A DNA stretch of 64,000 nucleotides from Microvirga sp. 3-52 (GTDB taxonomy: Bacteria; Pseudomonadota; Alphaproteobacteria; Rhizobiales; Beijerinckiaceae), in assembly GCF_018383585.1 (NCBI RefSeq), contig NZ_JAHAMK010000004.1, positions 202,502 to 266,501 on the forward strand. Direction: 5' to 3'. The notes below the pieces were generated by a model. That model ran no database searches. It had not been told where the DNA came from and saw only the letters and a program-made list of their open reading frames with translations. This document shows positions 46,010-54,359 of the stretch, in pieces (the stretch's first letter is position 1; every line of letters begins with the position of its first letter). Made by a program: the position numbers and the translations under genes.

Positions 46010-46207
46010 ATGGTCTGGCCAGATTTCGCCTCACGCGCTTTCAAGACCCTGCTCGCATTGGTGAGCGCCGTCGTGATGGATTACGCGTTCCTGAACGGGC
46101 GCATGACGCGCCAAGCCGTGACAGGGATTGAGCGCATGGCCGCGGATGCGCCTGTTCTCGTCGACCGGCTCGTCACGAGCGCTCTCAATATCAAGTGGGA
46201 TCGCTGA
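46010..46207 (+). CDS. Small protein of unknown function, 65 aa
   Basis: The frame encodes 65 residues starting MVWPDFASRAFKTLLALVSA, with a moderately hydrophobic N-terminal third. AGAGGATTC precedes the ATG, which favours a real gene. I do not recognise it. It follows iolB by 52 bp on the same strand but has no obvious link to inositol use. Confidence 0.45.
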   Translation: MVWPDFASRAFKTLLALVSAVVMDYAFLNGRMTRQAVTGIERMAADAPVLVDRLVTSALNIKWDR

Positions 46208-46503
46208 CGCTGCAGCGCGAACCGGCGACATCCGGTGCCATCTCGGCCAAGATGGATTTTGTGCGCTCGGGCAAGTTTCGCAGGCGCTGGAGCATAGCAA
46301 CAGCCAAACTCAACAGCGCGGATCGGAACGCCTGATGAGAGCGACCCTGTCGCCGCCCTCCCGTCCTCTCAAGTAGCTAGCTTGATGCCAGGGCAGACGA
46401 TCATCGGAGTTGGCGGGTCACGATTGCATGTCGATGACCGGCTCCTGGAACGGAACGGTCACGGTGCCGTTCCTTCCATGGTCTCACCTCTCAGCGCGAT
46501 CCT

Positions 46504-46671
46504 ATGGCAAACCTTCTGCGTATCCTGCTCGCAATCCTGCTTCCTCCCGTGGGCGTGTTCTTCACTGTCGGCCTGGGTGGACAATTCTGGCTCAACATTC
46601 TGCTGACGCTCCTGGGCTACATCCCAGGCATCGTTCACGCGGTCTGGATCATCGCGCGTCGAACACGTTGA
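46504..46671 (+). CDS. Pmp3/YqaE-family small membrane protein, 55 aa
   Basis: Translation from the ATG at 46504 gives MANLLRILLAILLPPVGVFF followed by a second hydrophobic segment (LNILLTLLGYIPGIVHAVWI) and a basic tail RRTR. The LPPVGVF and LGYIPGIVHA elements are the signature of the Pmp3/YqaE family of two-segment membrane proteins linked to membrane potential and stress. No strong ribosome binding site is seen. Confidence 0.85.
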   Translation: MANLLRILLAILLPPVGVFFTVGLGGQFWLNILLTLLGYIPGIVHAVWIIARRTR

Positions 46672-46788
46672 GAGAGGTGCATGGCGAGCAAGTCGGATTT
46701 CCGCGCTGCCCAGAAAATGCGTTGCTACCACTCTTCAAGGGTGTGACGACGCTGTTTCGCCTGAGTTTTCCGGACAAGGAGGCGCGAT

Positions 46789-47154
46789 CTACCGGCGCCC
46801 CTGTTCGATAGCCCGATCGACCCGGCCAGGCCTTGGCCGCTCCACAGGCCAGCCATATCCGCGGCGTGGGTAGTAGGAGTTTCCATAGTAGCGGTTTGGA
46901 GCATAACGATACGAGCGATAGGTCGGACGATAGCGATAGCGCTCGCGTACATACGGTCTGCGCCGCACGGTCCGGGCATTCTCATAATAGGCACCTCTCG
47001 GCCCGTACCAACCGGGGCCGTAAGGGCCGTCTACCATGCCATTGCGCCAGGTTCCGGTACTCTCGCCCGCCTGGGCCGGGACCGATGCAAGTGTGACGGC
47101 TCCGGAAAGGGTCAAAGCTAAAAGACCAATCTTCAAGATGCGCGAAGAAAACAT
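46789..47154 (-). CDS. Exported Arg/Tyr-rich protein
   Basis: The 121-residue product has a signal peptide (MFSSRILKIGLLALTLSGA, cleaved near AQA-GE) and a mature part very rich in Arg, Tyr and Pro (for example RRRPYVRERYRYRP). Such low-complexity exported proteins are common in Rhizobiales and have no assigned function. GGAGAG precedes the ATG at 47154. Confidence 0.65.
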   Translation of the reverse strand: MFSSRILKIGLLALTLSGAVTLASVPAQAGESTGTWRNGMVDGPYGPGWYGPRGAYYENARTVRRRPYVRERYRYRPTYRSYRYAPNRYYGNSYYPRRGYGWPVERPRPGRVDRAIEQGRR

Positions 47155-47401
47155 TGCACTCTCCGGTGATTTATGACTTTGAACAACGCCACCATGTCTG
47201 GCCTCGTTCCCGGCGAAGCCATCACGAGAGTGATATGAAACGGATGAAACATGGATGAATACTTCCATTCAGGATCATTCATCGCCCACATCGGTGCTGC
47301 AGCGCACATGACCGCCAAGGGCCTCGTGAACGGAGCGGGGATTGGGCGGTTTCCTCTCGTGTAGAGGCCTTACTGTGCGCAGGACAGAAAGACGACGTCC
47401 G

Positions 47402-47590
47402 ATGACCATTCTTGACCCCATCTCTGGCAAGCAGGTGACGATCGACCTGTCCGGAAAGCCCCGCAACCCACTCGGGGATGTTTGCTCTGCCGAGGAATCG
47501 TCACGTCGCCGCTGGGACGGATCCGTTGACTGCGAGTCGGGGCCGCATGCCGGAAGAGGCATTCGGTCCCACGAGAGACTTGGCGGCTGA
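47402..47590 (+). CDS. Possible small protein, 62 aa
   Basis: A frame from 47402 encodes [20 protein letters not shown] and 42 further residues rich in Ser, Arg and Gly. The start looks protein-like but the rest does not, and the ribosome binding site is weak. It ends 14 bp before the tRNA-Arg gene. The rest of 47155-47604 shows nothing else. Confidence 0.35.
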   Translation: MTILDPISGKQVTIDLSGKPRNPLGDVCSAEESSRRRWDGSVDCESGPHAGRGIRSHERLGG

Positions 47591-47604
47591 TCTTTGGAGT
47601 GGAA

Positions 47605-47681
47605 TGGCGCACCCGACACGATTCGAACGTGTGACCTTTGCCTTCGGAGGGCAACGCTCTATCCAGCTGAGCTACGGGTGC
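47605..47681 (-). tRNA. tRNA-Arg (anticodon CCG)
   Basis: The minus strand folds into a full cloverleaf: acceptor stem GCACCCG with CGGGTGC, D arm with GCTCAGCTGGATAGAGC, anticodon stem TTGCC/GGCAA around the loop CTCCGAA, T arm ACACG-TTCGAAT-CGTGT, and an encoded CCA end. The loop gives anticodon CCG, which reads CGG. Confidence 0.95.
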
Positions 47682-47824
47682 TTGAGGCGATGGGCCTGTT
47701 CTTTCCCTACCCGATTACGGCCGTGAGGGCAACCTCCGCTGGCGATGGAGGCTGCAGCCGGTCACTTTCAATCATACCCAGAGGACAGGGCTCTGAGATC
47801 CAGGACGAACGGGTCGGAAAGGTT

Positions 47825-48523
47825 CTACGCCTCGTCGGTCGCAGTCCTCCGCGAGAGGTAGCCGACGGCGAGTACCAGGGCGGCTCCGAAGAGGGCGGTT
47901 GGAATTTCCGCCTTGTGGCCCAGTTTCTCGCCAAGCTGCCCGATCAGCCACGGATCGGAGATCAGCATCTCCCCGGCAACCCAGCCCAGAAGAGCCGCTC
48001 CGGCCCAGACGAGAACGGGCAAGCGGTCCAGAAGCGCCATGATGAGGGCAGCACCGGCCACGATGAGCGGGATGGAGATGGCGAGGCCGATGGCGAGCAG
48101 GGCGGTGGAATCCTGTGCCACCGCGGCAATCGCCAGAACATTGTCCAGGCTCATGACCGCATCGGCGACCACGACGGTCCAGACCGCATGCCAGAGGCGG
48201 TCTGTTTCCTTGACGCCTCCCTCTTCATCGCCGCCCTTCAGGAGCTTCACGGCAATCCAGAGCAGGAGGAGACCGCCGGCGATTTTCAGGAACGGCGTTG
48301 CAAGGAGCGCCGCCACGACGATCGTAAAGACGATCCGCAGCCCGACCGCCACGCCGGCGCCGAGGATCATGCCGATACGGCGCTTGTCTTCCGGCAGGCC
48401 GCGGCAGGCAAGGGCTATGGCCACGGCATTGTCTCCCGACAGAATGACGTTGATCCAGATGATGCCGAGGAGTTTGAGAATCTGGGGGAACAGTGCTTCC
48501 ATGATGGGGAACTTGATTGGCAT
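47825..48523 (-). CDS. TerC-family integral membrane protein
   Basis: The 232-residue protein has about seven membrane segments and the two TerC repeats with acidic residues in the membrane: IIWINVILSGDNAVAIALA and VVVADAVMSLDNVLAIAAVA. TerC proteins are linked to metal (manganese, calcium) export and tellurite resistance. The start may be 48523 or 48502. No riboswitch of the yybP type is evident upstream. Confidence 0.87.
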   Translation of the reverse strand: MPIKFPIMEALFPQILKLLGIIWINVILSGDNAVAIALACRGLPEDKRRIGMILGAGVAVGLRIVFTIVVAALLATPFLKIAGGLLLLWIAVKLLKGGDEEGGVKETDRLWHAVWTVVVADAVMSLDNVLAIAAVAQDSTALLAIGLAISIPLIVAGAALIMALLDRLPVLVWAGAALLGWVAGEMLISDPWLIGQLGEKLGHKAEIPTALFGAALVLAVGYLSRRTATDEA

Positions 48524-48692
48524 TCGAGACGAGCAGCGACCATGACTTGCCTGCTAACCGGCAGCGGCCGGATGCAATGGCGAGCGCCGCGGTTCAAAGC
48601 CGTTCTCGAGAAACAGGAGAGGCGCCGCTTCCGGCGCGCGACACAATCGACCGGAAGCATCGAAACCTTGCCTCCAGCCCAATCAGACTGAG

Positions 48693-49049
48693 TTAGAGGC
48701 GAGGAGGCCCCGTCGCGCGCAGAGATCCAAGGACGTTGAAACGGACCGGCGGCCGGGGGCTGAAGCGGTTTCCCTGCCCCGGCGTGCGCCCTGTCGCAGG
48801 AGAGACGCCCGCAGGAACGAGAGCATCAGAACTGCCCTTCCCGTCGCTCCGCTCGTCCGGAAAGGCCTCCCGGTCCGCTTCCCCAGTATCGGACAGGTCC
48901 GAGAGCAGAAGGGTTTCTTCGAGCTGGATGAGAAAGGAAGTCCCGGCATTCGCATGATCAATGGCCGGGAGCCAAGCCAGGAAGATCAGCCCGAGCAATG
49001 TCTGCACGATGGAGAAAGAAATGCGGGATCGGGCCGATGCTCTGTCCAT
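48693..49049 (-). CDS. Possible small protein with an N-terminal membrane segment
   Basis: A frame from an ATG at 49049 encodes 118 residues with a hydrophobic segment (IVQTLLGLIFLAWLPAI) near the N-terminus and a polar, Gly/Pro/Arg-rich tail. No good ribosome binding site is seen, and the tail may be chance sequence. It is given at low confidence because the stretch has no better gene. Confidence 0.35.
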   Translation of the reverse strand: MDRASARSRISFSIVQTLLGLIFLAWLPAIDHANAGTSFLIQLEETLLLSDLSDTGEADREAFPDERSDGKGSSDALVPAGVSPATGRTPGQGNRFSPRPPVRFNVLGSLRATGPPRL

Positions 49050-49248
49050 CCGGGCCAAAGGTGCTCCAAGGCGGCGAACCTCACCCTCCCTAACCCGACC
49101 GGAGGCTTCCGAGCAACCGGAGCAGGCGCATACGAGGCCCGCACCGGGCTTTAGCCTAGATCTTAATAGACATTGTTCAAGCGGCAGGTCGTGTCCCACC
49201 ATTCCGTCCGGGCGACTCGCTCAAGCTTGCTTTCCATAGGAGAGCTCA

Positions 49249-49668
49249 ATGGCAGCCCATGACGATCATGTTACCATTCTCCGCGAAGCCTATGCCCAAT
49301 GGGTTCATACCAAGGGCAGCGATTGCGAATGCTGGATGAACATCATTGCGGACGATGTCAGTCTCGGCTCCCTGGCGGACGGTTCGCCGGAAGTACCCTT
49401 TACGGCACGCCGGAGCAGCAAGTCCGGCGTTCGCGCCTATCTCGAAGACCTGATGCGAGATTGGGAGATGGTCTCCCACACCATGGACGAGTTCATCGCC
49501 CAGGACGACCGTGTGGCTGTCGTCGGACGGGCCGTCTGGCGCCATAAGGGGACGGGTAAGGTGGCAGATACCAGGAAGGTTGATATCTGGCGCTTCCGGG
49601 ACGGCAAGGCCGTCGATTTCGACGAGTATTACGACACCGCCGGGCTCATCGCTGCCGCAACGCCGTAA
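49249..49668 (+). CDS. NTF2-like (SnoaL-type) protein
   Basis: The 139-residue product has the SnoaL/NTF2 fold pattern: an N-terminal helix ending in YAQWVHTKGSDCECWMNIIADDVSLGS split over helix and strand, then VWRHKGTGK and VDIWRFRDGKAVDFDEYYDT. Such small cone-shaped proteins act as isomerases, dehydratases or ligand binders. AGGAGAGCTCA precedes the ATG. It stands alone. Confidence 0.8.
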   Translation: MAAHDDHVTILREAYAQWVHTKGSDCECWMNIIADDVSLGSLADGSPEVPFTARRSSKSGVRAYLEDLMRDWEMVSHTMDEFIAQDDRVAVVGRAVWRHKGTGKVADTRKVDIWRFRDGKAVDFDEYYDTAGLIAAATP

Positions 49669-49716
49669 GACTCGCGAACAGACCCTGGCCGCACCAGCCG
49701 ATTCCTGCCCGTGTGC

Positions 49717-50466
49717 TCAGGCACCCTGAGCGGGCGGCAGGAGAAGGGCGAGATCGGCCTCACTGAGCAGGCGATATTGTCCCGGCTCCAGATCTTCCGG
49801 CAGCCCTAGGCCGCCGATCCGGTCGCGATGAAGGGCCGTGACGTGATTGCCGACCGCCGCGAACATGCGCCGGACCTGATGGTAGCGGCCTTCCGTCAGG
49901 GTCAGGTAGGCGCTGGTGCCGGAGATCGCCTCCAGTTGCGCTGGCAGGAGGGGCCTGTCCTCGCTCTCGAGCATCAGCGTCCCGGCTGCAAAAATCTCTG
50001 CCTCGTCGCCGCGCAAGGGGCGATCGAGACTCACATGGTAGCGCTTGGAGATGTTCGCCCGGGGAGAGATGATCCGGTGCAGCAGGTTGCCGTCGTCGGT
50101 CATGAGCAGCAGCCCGGACGTATCCTTGTCGAGCCGACCGATCGTCGAGAGGGCCGGATCGCGCCGGCGCCAGCGGTCCGGGAGCAGGCCATAGACCAGA
50201 GGACCGGCTTCCTTGTGCGAGCAGGTGACGCCCAAGGGCTTGTGCAGCATCAGGGCCAGGCCGGGCGGCGGATCGAGCGGCTTGCCCTGGATGCGCATGC
50301 GCTCCGGGAGGTCGCGGGTCACGGCGATGCGCGCGTCCGCCTCTTCGATCTCGGTTCCGTCCAACGTGACAAGGCCGGCATGGACCAGTTGCTGCACCTC
50401 CCGGCGCGAGCCATAGCCCATATTGGCGAGCAGCCGATCAAGGCGGAGCGTCGGGACCTTGCTCAT
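49717..50466 (-). CDS. rsuA: 16S rRNA pseudouridine synthase RsuA-type
   Basis: The 249-residue enzyme has an N-terminal S4 RNA-binding domain (LRLDRLLANMGYGSRREVQQ) and the catalytic aspartate in STIGRLDKDTSGLLLMT. The RsuA subgroup makes pseudouridine 516 in 16S rRNA. Its start overlaps the stop of the upstream methyltransferase gene by four bases. The RsuA rather than RluE or RluF call rests on the domain set and length. Confidence 0.85.
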   Translation of the reverse strand: MSKVPTLRLDRLLANMGYGSRREVQQLVHAGLVTLDGTEIEEADARIAVTRDLPERMRIQGKPLDPPPGLALMLHKPLGVTCSHKEAGPLVYGLLPDRWRRRDPALSTIGRLDKDTSGLLLMTDDGNLLHRIISPRANISKRYHVSLDRPLRGDEAEIFAAGTLMLESEDRPLLPAQLEAISGTSAYLTLTEGRYHQVRRMFAAVGNHVTALHRDRIGGLGLPEDLEPGQYRLLSEADLALLLPPAQGA

Positions 50467-51368
50467 TTGACGGCCTCGTAGATCTTGTAGCCATTCGCTT
50501 CGATCTTCGGCGTCACACGCTTGAACAGGCTCTTCAGCACCGCCTCATAGGGCAGATGGCGGTTCGCGACGAGCCAGAGGACGCCGCCCGGCCGGAGAGC
50601 TTCCGCGGCGCGACGGATGAAGGTCTGGCCCAGGCTCTGATCCTCGGCGCCGCCATCGTGGAACGGCGGGTTCATCACCACGAAATCGAGCCCCTTCAGT
50701 TCAGTGCCGGTGCGAATATCCGCCCAGCGGAGTTCCACACGCGGATCGTCGACATTGCGCGCCGCCATCTCGACGGCGCGACGGTCGATATCGAGCATGG
50801 CCAGATGCTCGACCTTGGGAGAGGCCAGGATCGCACGGGCGAGGATCCCGATGCCGCAGCCGAAATCGGCGCCTCGGCCGCCGAGCGGCGGCAAGTTCTG
50901 CTCCAGCAGGGCGCTGCCGGGATCGTGGCGGTTCCAGCTGAACACGCCGGGCCATGTCCAGAGGCCCAAGGTTTCGTCCCTGCGGGGATTGCCTTCGGTA
51001 AGCGCCTCCTCAAGCCCCACCGGAAGCGCGGGCCGCCCGCCAGTGCAGATGCGATGATGACGGCGTGAGGTTTCAGTGGAATTGCAGCCGAAGCTCTTGA
51101 GTTCCTTGGCGATCCGGGAGCCCCCCTTGTCCTTGGGTGCGAGGACCGTCAGGGATCCGCCGGGCGCGAGCGCTCTCAAGGCCAGGGCGATGGTGTAGCG
51201 CCGTTCCACCGTTCCGGGCGGGGCTAGCACGACCAGTTCGCTGAGGGTCCCCTCCTCCTGCTGCTCCAACGGGCCAGAGCCTGGGATCAGGGGTGAGAAT
51301 TGGATGGCCCCTGCCGGGACCTCGGCCAGTTCGGCCGGTGGCGTCCCATAGACGCCGCTTGGTTTCAT
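50463..51368 (-). CDS. RsmC-like 16S rRNA guanine-N2 methyltransferase
   Basis: The 301-residue protein has two methyltransferase-like halves. The N-terminal half is degenerate; the C-terminal MTS domain has the SAM motif GADFGCGIGILARAIL and the catalytic NPPF motif in DFVVMNPPFHDGG. This is the RsmC/RsmD-like layout, acting on guanine 1207 of 16S rRNA in RsmC. The start at 51368 is chosen over one 36 codons upstream because the upstream part has no domain character. It is translated just ahead of rsuA. Confidence 0.8.
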   Translation of the reverse strand: MKPSGVYGTPPAELAEVPAGAIQFSPLIPGSGPLEQQEEGTLSELVVLAPPGTVERRYTIALALRALAPGGSLTVLAPKDKGGSRIAKELKSFGCNSTETSRRHHRICTGGRPALPVGLEEALTEGNPRRDETLGLWTWPGVFSWNRHDPGSALLEQNLPPLGGRGADFGCGIGILARAILASPKVEHLAMLDIDRRAVEMAARNVDDPRVELRWADIRTGTELKGLDFVVMNPPFHDGGAEDQSLGQTFIRRAAEALRPGGVLWLVANRHLPYEAVLKSLFKRVTPKIEANGYKIYEAVK

Positions 51369-51438
51369 GTCTTGCAAAGTGACTGAGTCCACGCTGAACG
51401 CAGGCGTTCTTAATATGCTACGGTCGGGAAGGTAAGTC

Positions 51439-51657
51439 TCAATGCCCCTGGGCGCTCGGCTTCGTAGCGACAGCACGGATTTCCGATTCCCCGACCGCGC
51501 GCTGGGCGCCGCTCGCGGTATCGCGGATCCTATAGCCCAGCTCGCCGCTGCTGCTCTCCGGCATCAGGCGGATGACCTCGTAGATACCGCTCGTGCGATC
51601 GGCAAAATGGGCGGCGGCGGCATGGACCAGTTGGCCCATGGAATACTTGTGGTTCAA
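51439..51657 (-). CDS. Small conserved-type protein, 72 aa, TTG start
   Basis: The product reads MNHKYSMGQLVHAAAAHFAD and continues with GIYEVIRLMPESSSGELGYRI, the pattern of small Rhizobiales proteins of unknown function that begin with a KxGQLV element. The TTG at 51657 has GGGAGG five bases upstream, a stronger site than any ATG offers; the first ATG is six codons later. The cspA terminator lies just upstream. Confidence 0.6.
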   Translation of the reverse strand: MNHKYSMGQLVHAAAAHFADRTSGIYEVIRLMPESSSGELGYRIRDTASGAQRAVGESEIRAVATKPSAQGH

Positions 51658-51671
51658 AAGAACCTCCCTTG

Positions 51672-51707
51672 GCAAAAAGCAAAAAGCCGCCCTGGAGGGG
51701 CGGCTTT
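51672..51707 (-). terminator. Rho-independent terminator of cspA
   Basis: On the minus strand a perfect 10-bp stem (AAAGCCGCCC paired with GGGCGGCTTT) with a five-base loop is followed by TTTTTGCTTTTTG. It lies 43 bp after the cold-shock gene stop and is the clearest intrinsic terminator in the window. Confidence 0.88.
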
Positions 51708-51749
51708 GCGAGGCGGCATGCAATGCCAGGCCGTCTGCTTCAACGAAAA

Positions 51750-51959
51750 TTACGCCGCCTGGATGTTGTTGACGGCGACTTTTCCGGAGCGGCGGTCTTC
51801 GGCGGTGTCGAAGGAGACCTTCTGGCCTTCGCGCAGGCCGCGGATGCCGGCGCGCTCGAGCGCGGTGGCGTGGACGAACACGTCCTTGCTGCCATCGTCC
51901 GGCTGGATGAAGCCGAAGCCCTTTTGGTCGTTGTAGAATTTCACGGTGCCCGTAATCAT
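51750..51959 (-). CDS. Cold-shock protein
   Basis: The 69-residue protein is a full cold-shock domain with RNP1 KGFGFIQP and RNP2 VFVHATAL, binding single-stranded RNA or DNA. AAGGATC precedes the ATG. A 268-bp gap upstream could hold a long leader, as is usual for this family. It is followed by a strong terminator. Confidence 0.92.
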   Translation of the reverse strand: MITGTVKFYNDQKGFGFIQPDDGSKDVFVHATALERAGIRGLREGQKVSFDTAEDRRSGKVAVNNIQAA

Positions 51960-52227
51960 GGGAAGATCCTTGGTTAGGCTAGAAGTGCACGTGAGCCGAG
52001 AGCGTGCAGCCGCACGACCTCGCACTCGGGTTCGTCGATGTTTGGAAGAGTGTCTGAACGTGCGCCTGGAAGGCCAAGGCGTAACGGCCCGATTGTCCGG
52101 CCAAATGTCGATAGAGGGTTATCTAGCGCCCACTTGCGGCGAATACAAGGCATTGTCGCGGAAAAGCAAATGCCTCCTTCAGAGCCTCGCACGGGAACGG
52201 AGCAGATGATGTGCGAGCAGGGTCGCC

Positions 52228-52566
52228 TCAATATTTCAATCGCAGCGCCTGAACGCTCTGGCCGCCATCTGCACACACGATCCGAGCCCTGGGACAATAG
52301 GATGCATAGGCCGGCGTCGGGCAATAGGTCTGGATGAAGCTCTCATCGATCGCGCAGGTCACGTGCACACGATAGAGGCCCTGCCGACCGCTCGGCGCAT
52401 CGTGCAGCACGGAATAGCCGAGCCCTTGGTCGGCGAGCCGGGCGATGGCGCGGCCGGGTTGGAGCCGGCCGGTTTCGAACCGAGCGACAGTCGTCATATC
52501 CGCCGCCTGGGCGGCCGACCCCATCAGGCCGGTTGCCAGCGCGATCCCCATCAGTAGCCGCCTCAT
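52228..52566 (-). CDS. Small exported cysteine-containing protein
   Basis: The 112-residue product has a signal peptide (MRRLLMGIALATGLMGSAAQA) and a mature domain with four cysteines (VTCAIDES, YCPTP, YCPRARIVC) that could form two disulfides. GAGG precedes the ATG at 52566; a GTG four codons earlier is also in frame. The family is unknown to me. Confidence 0.6.
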   Translation of the reverse strand: MRRLLMGIALATGLMGSAAQAADMTTVARFETGRLQPGRAIARLADQGLGYSVLHDAPSGRQGLYRVHVTCAIDESFIQTYCPTPAYASYCPRARIVCADGGQSVQALRLKY

Positions 52567-52804
52567 GCTGCGCCTCACTTAAGATATGCGAAAGGTAGGC
52601 CGCTCCGAACCCGATCTGCCGGGAAAGCAGCGACCTTTCGAGGATTAATGCAAAGCTGCCTTCCGGGATCCATCGCGAGCAACTGCACGAAGGATTAACC
52701 ACACTCCCGTCCGGCATCCGCCGGCCTCCCGGACTTTAAGCAACCGGTAGGATCTTCTGCCCGATAAACACGGCCTGTTGTAGGCGTGAACGGACCAGGA
52801 TTCC

Positions 52805-53089
52805 ATGCACCACATCCATCTCGCTGAGGGTATGCGGCTTCGTTTCCCGGCGCGGAGCGCCGATTTCGACCAGGGGGTCGAGATTGGCATCGTTGCAGCG
52901 CTGATGAGCCAGGATCTGACGGAATTCACCCGCAGGATTTCGAACGACAACCTGGGCCAGGTGCGCGCCCTCGTGGAGCAGTTCGGCTATCGCCTCGTCG
53001 AAGGCCAGGCGGACGGGGAGTTCGTGGAGATCAACTTCTACAGCCGCACGGCACGTCCGCGCCTGCGTGTCGTCCATTCGGGAACCTGA
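52805..53089 (+). CDS. Small protein of unknown function, 94 aa
   Basis: The product begins MHHIHLAEGMRLRFPARSAD and is rich in charged residues in its second half (GQVRALVEQFGYRLVEGQAD). It has no signal peptide or membrane segment. AGGATTCC precedes the ATG. It is followed by a family B repeat. Confidence 0.55.
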   Translation: MHHIHLAEGMRLRFPARSADFDQGVEIGIVAALMSQDLTEFTRRISNDNLGQVRALVEQFGYRLVEGQADGEFVEINFYSRTARPRLRVVHSGT

Positions 53090-53101
53090 ACGGGCGCGTC
53101 A

Positions 53102-53170
53102 GCGCATCGTGCGGACCCGCGTTTCGCATCGAATAATCCCGAAAGTGGTGTCCACCTTTCGATCCGATGC
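53102..53170. repeat. Palindromic intergenic repeat, family B
   Basis: The copy begins GCGCATCGTGCGGACCCGCG and ends TCCGATGC, with the inner pair GAAAGTGG/CCACCTTTC like the copy at 10612-10721. It separates the convergent genes ending at 53089 and 53171. Confidence 0.7.
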
Positions 53171-54100
53171 TTAGGCCGAAAACCGCTTCTGCATGGCCCG
53201 GATGCGCTCACGATAGGCCGTATAGAAGCCGCTCACGGCGATGAGGCAGGCCCCCGCGATCGTCCAGGAATCCGGCAGAGACCCGAAGACCAGGTATCCG
53301 AGCGTGCCGGCCCAGAGCAGCTGGACATAGGAAAACGGTGCGATCAGTGACGCATTGCCGTGGCGATAGGCCAGAACCACAAACCAATGGCCGATCGCGA
53401 ACAGGATCCCCATGCACAGGCCGAGGACGATTTCGGTTCCGTTCGGCGTCACCCAGTTGAAAGGCATGAGCGTGCTCAGCACGATGCTGCCGACCGAGGC
53501 GGAATAAACGAGCGTCGTGAGCGCATGATCGCCGGTGATTTTGCGGGTCACCACGGCGCCGACGGCCCAGCTCGACGCGCTGAGGATCGGCAGGAAGGCC
53601 GCAGGCTCAAAGGCGCCTGTGCCGGGACGCACAATGATCATCACTCCGGCCAGCCCGACCGCGGCGGCCGTCCAGCGTCGCCAGCCGACCGACTCTCCCA
53701 GAAAGATGACGGACAGCGCCATGATCAGGATCGGCGAGACGAAGAAGATCGCGGTCGCATCGGCCACGGGCAGATGAGGCAGGCTCTGGATGAACATGAT
53801 GGACGAGCCGACCATGCCCAATCCTCTGACCACCTGAAGACCGGGCCGCTGGGAGCGGAACAGCGCAGGCCCGCCCTTGACCAGCACGACGGGGATGATG
53901 AACGCCGCGAAGGTGACATAACGCATCCAGGCCACCTCCGGAGGCGGCAGGGTGGAGGCGAGCTGCTTGGTGATGACGTCCGCCAGGGAAAACACGACGG
54001 TGGAGGCGATCAGGAACAGGATGCCCCGCAGCGGAGACGCCGGCATGCTGGGCAGGCCCCCTGGGGCCGCATTCTTCCGGGCAACAGGGGCGGAGGTCAT
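53171..54100 (-). CDS. EamA-type drug/metabolite transporter
   Basis: The 309-residue protein has ten membrane segments in two EamA repeats (STVVFSLADVITKQLAS in the first, SSWAVGAVVTRKI in the second). It differs in sequence from the other EamA gene at 25163-26122. The ATG at 54100 was chosen because the long upstream extension has no membrane character and lacks a ribosome binding site. It diverges from an MFS gene, and both may export related compounds. Confidence 0.8.
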   Translation of the reverse strand: MTSAPVARKNAAPGGLPSMPASPLRGILFLIASTVVFSLADVITKQLASTLPPPEVAWMRYVTFAAFIIPVVLVKGGPALFRSQRPGLQVVRGLGMVGSSIMFIQSLPHLPVADATAIFFVSPILIMALSVIFLGESVGWRRWTAAAVGLAGVMIIVRPGTGAFEPAAFLPILSASSWAVGAVVTRKITGDHALTTLVYSASVGSIVLSTLMPFNWVTPNGTEIVLGLCMGILFAIGHWFVVLAYRHGNASLIAPFSYVQLLWAGTLGYLVFGSLPDSWTIAGACLIAVSGFYTAYRERIRAMQKRFSA

Positions 54101-54359
54101 GAAGAACTCAAAAAAGAGGCTCGCGCGGCGATGCAACGAGCCTGAGGGTCTCAAGTTTGGAGGATATGGGTTCAGAATAAAGCCCGTTTCTGCCTGAAGC
54201 AGAAGTGCAATCTCGGCACATATTCCATGCTTTAGGCGAATGGATCCGGGCTTTCGCTGATTTACGCTTGCACTATGAGCATAGGGCAGCCGGGATCGAC
54301 CATTTCCCTGAATCGGCTCAGCACTGTCTGCGCCGAGCACAGGCACGCGGAAAGAATAC

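Noticed and set aside
46681..46746. A 21-codon frame with GAGAGGTGC before its ATG
   Set aside because: Too short and without hydrophobic or family features; the site alone is not enough.
47605..47681. tRNA-Arg as an integration site of a mobile element
   Set aside because: No integrase, direct repeat of the tRNA end, or foreign-looking cargo is seen nearby.
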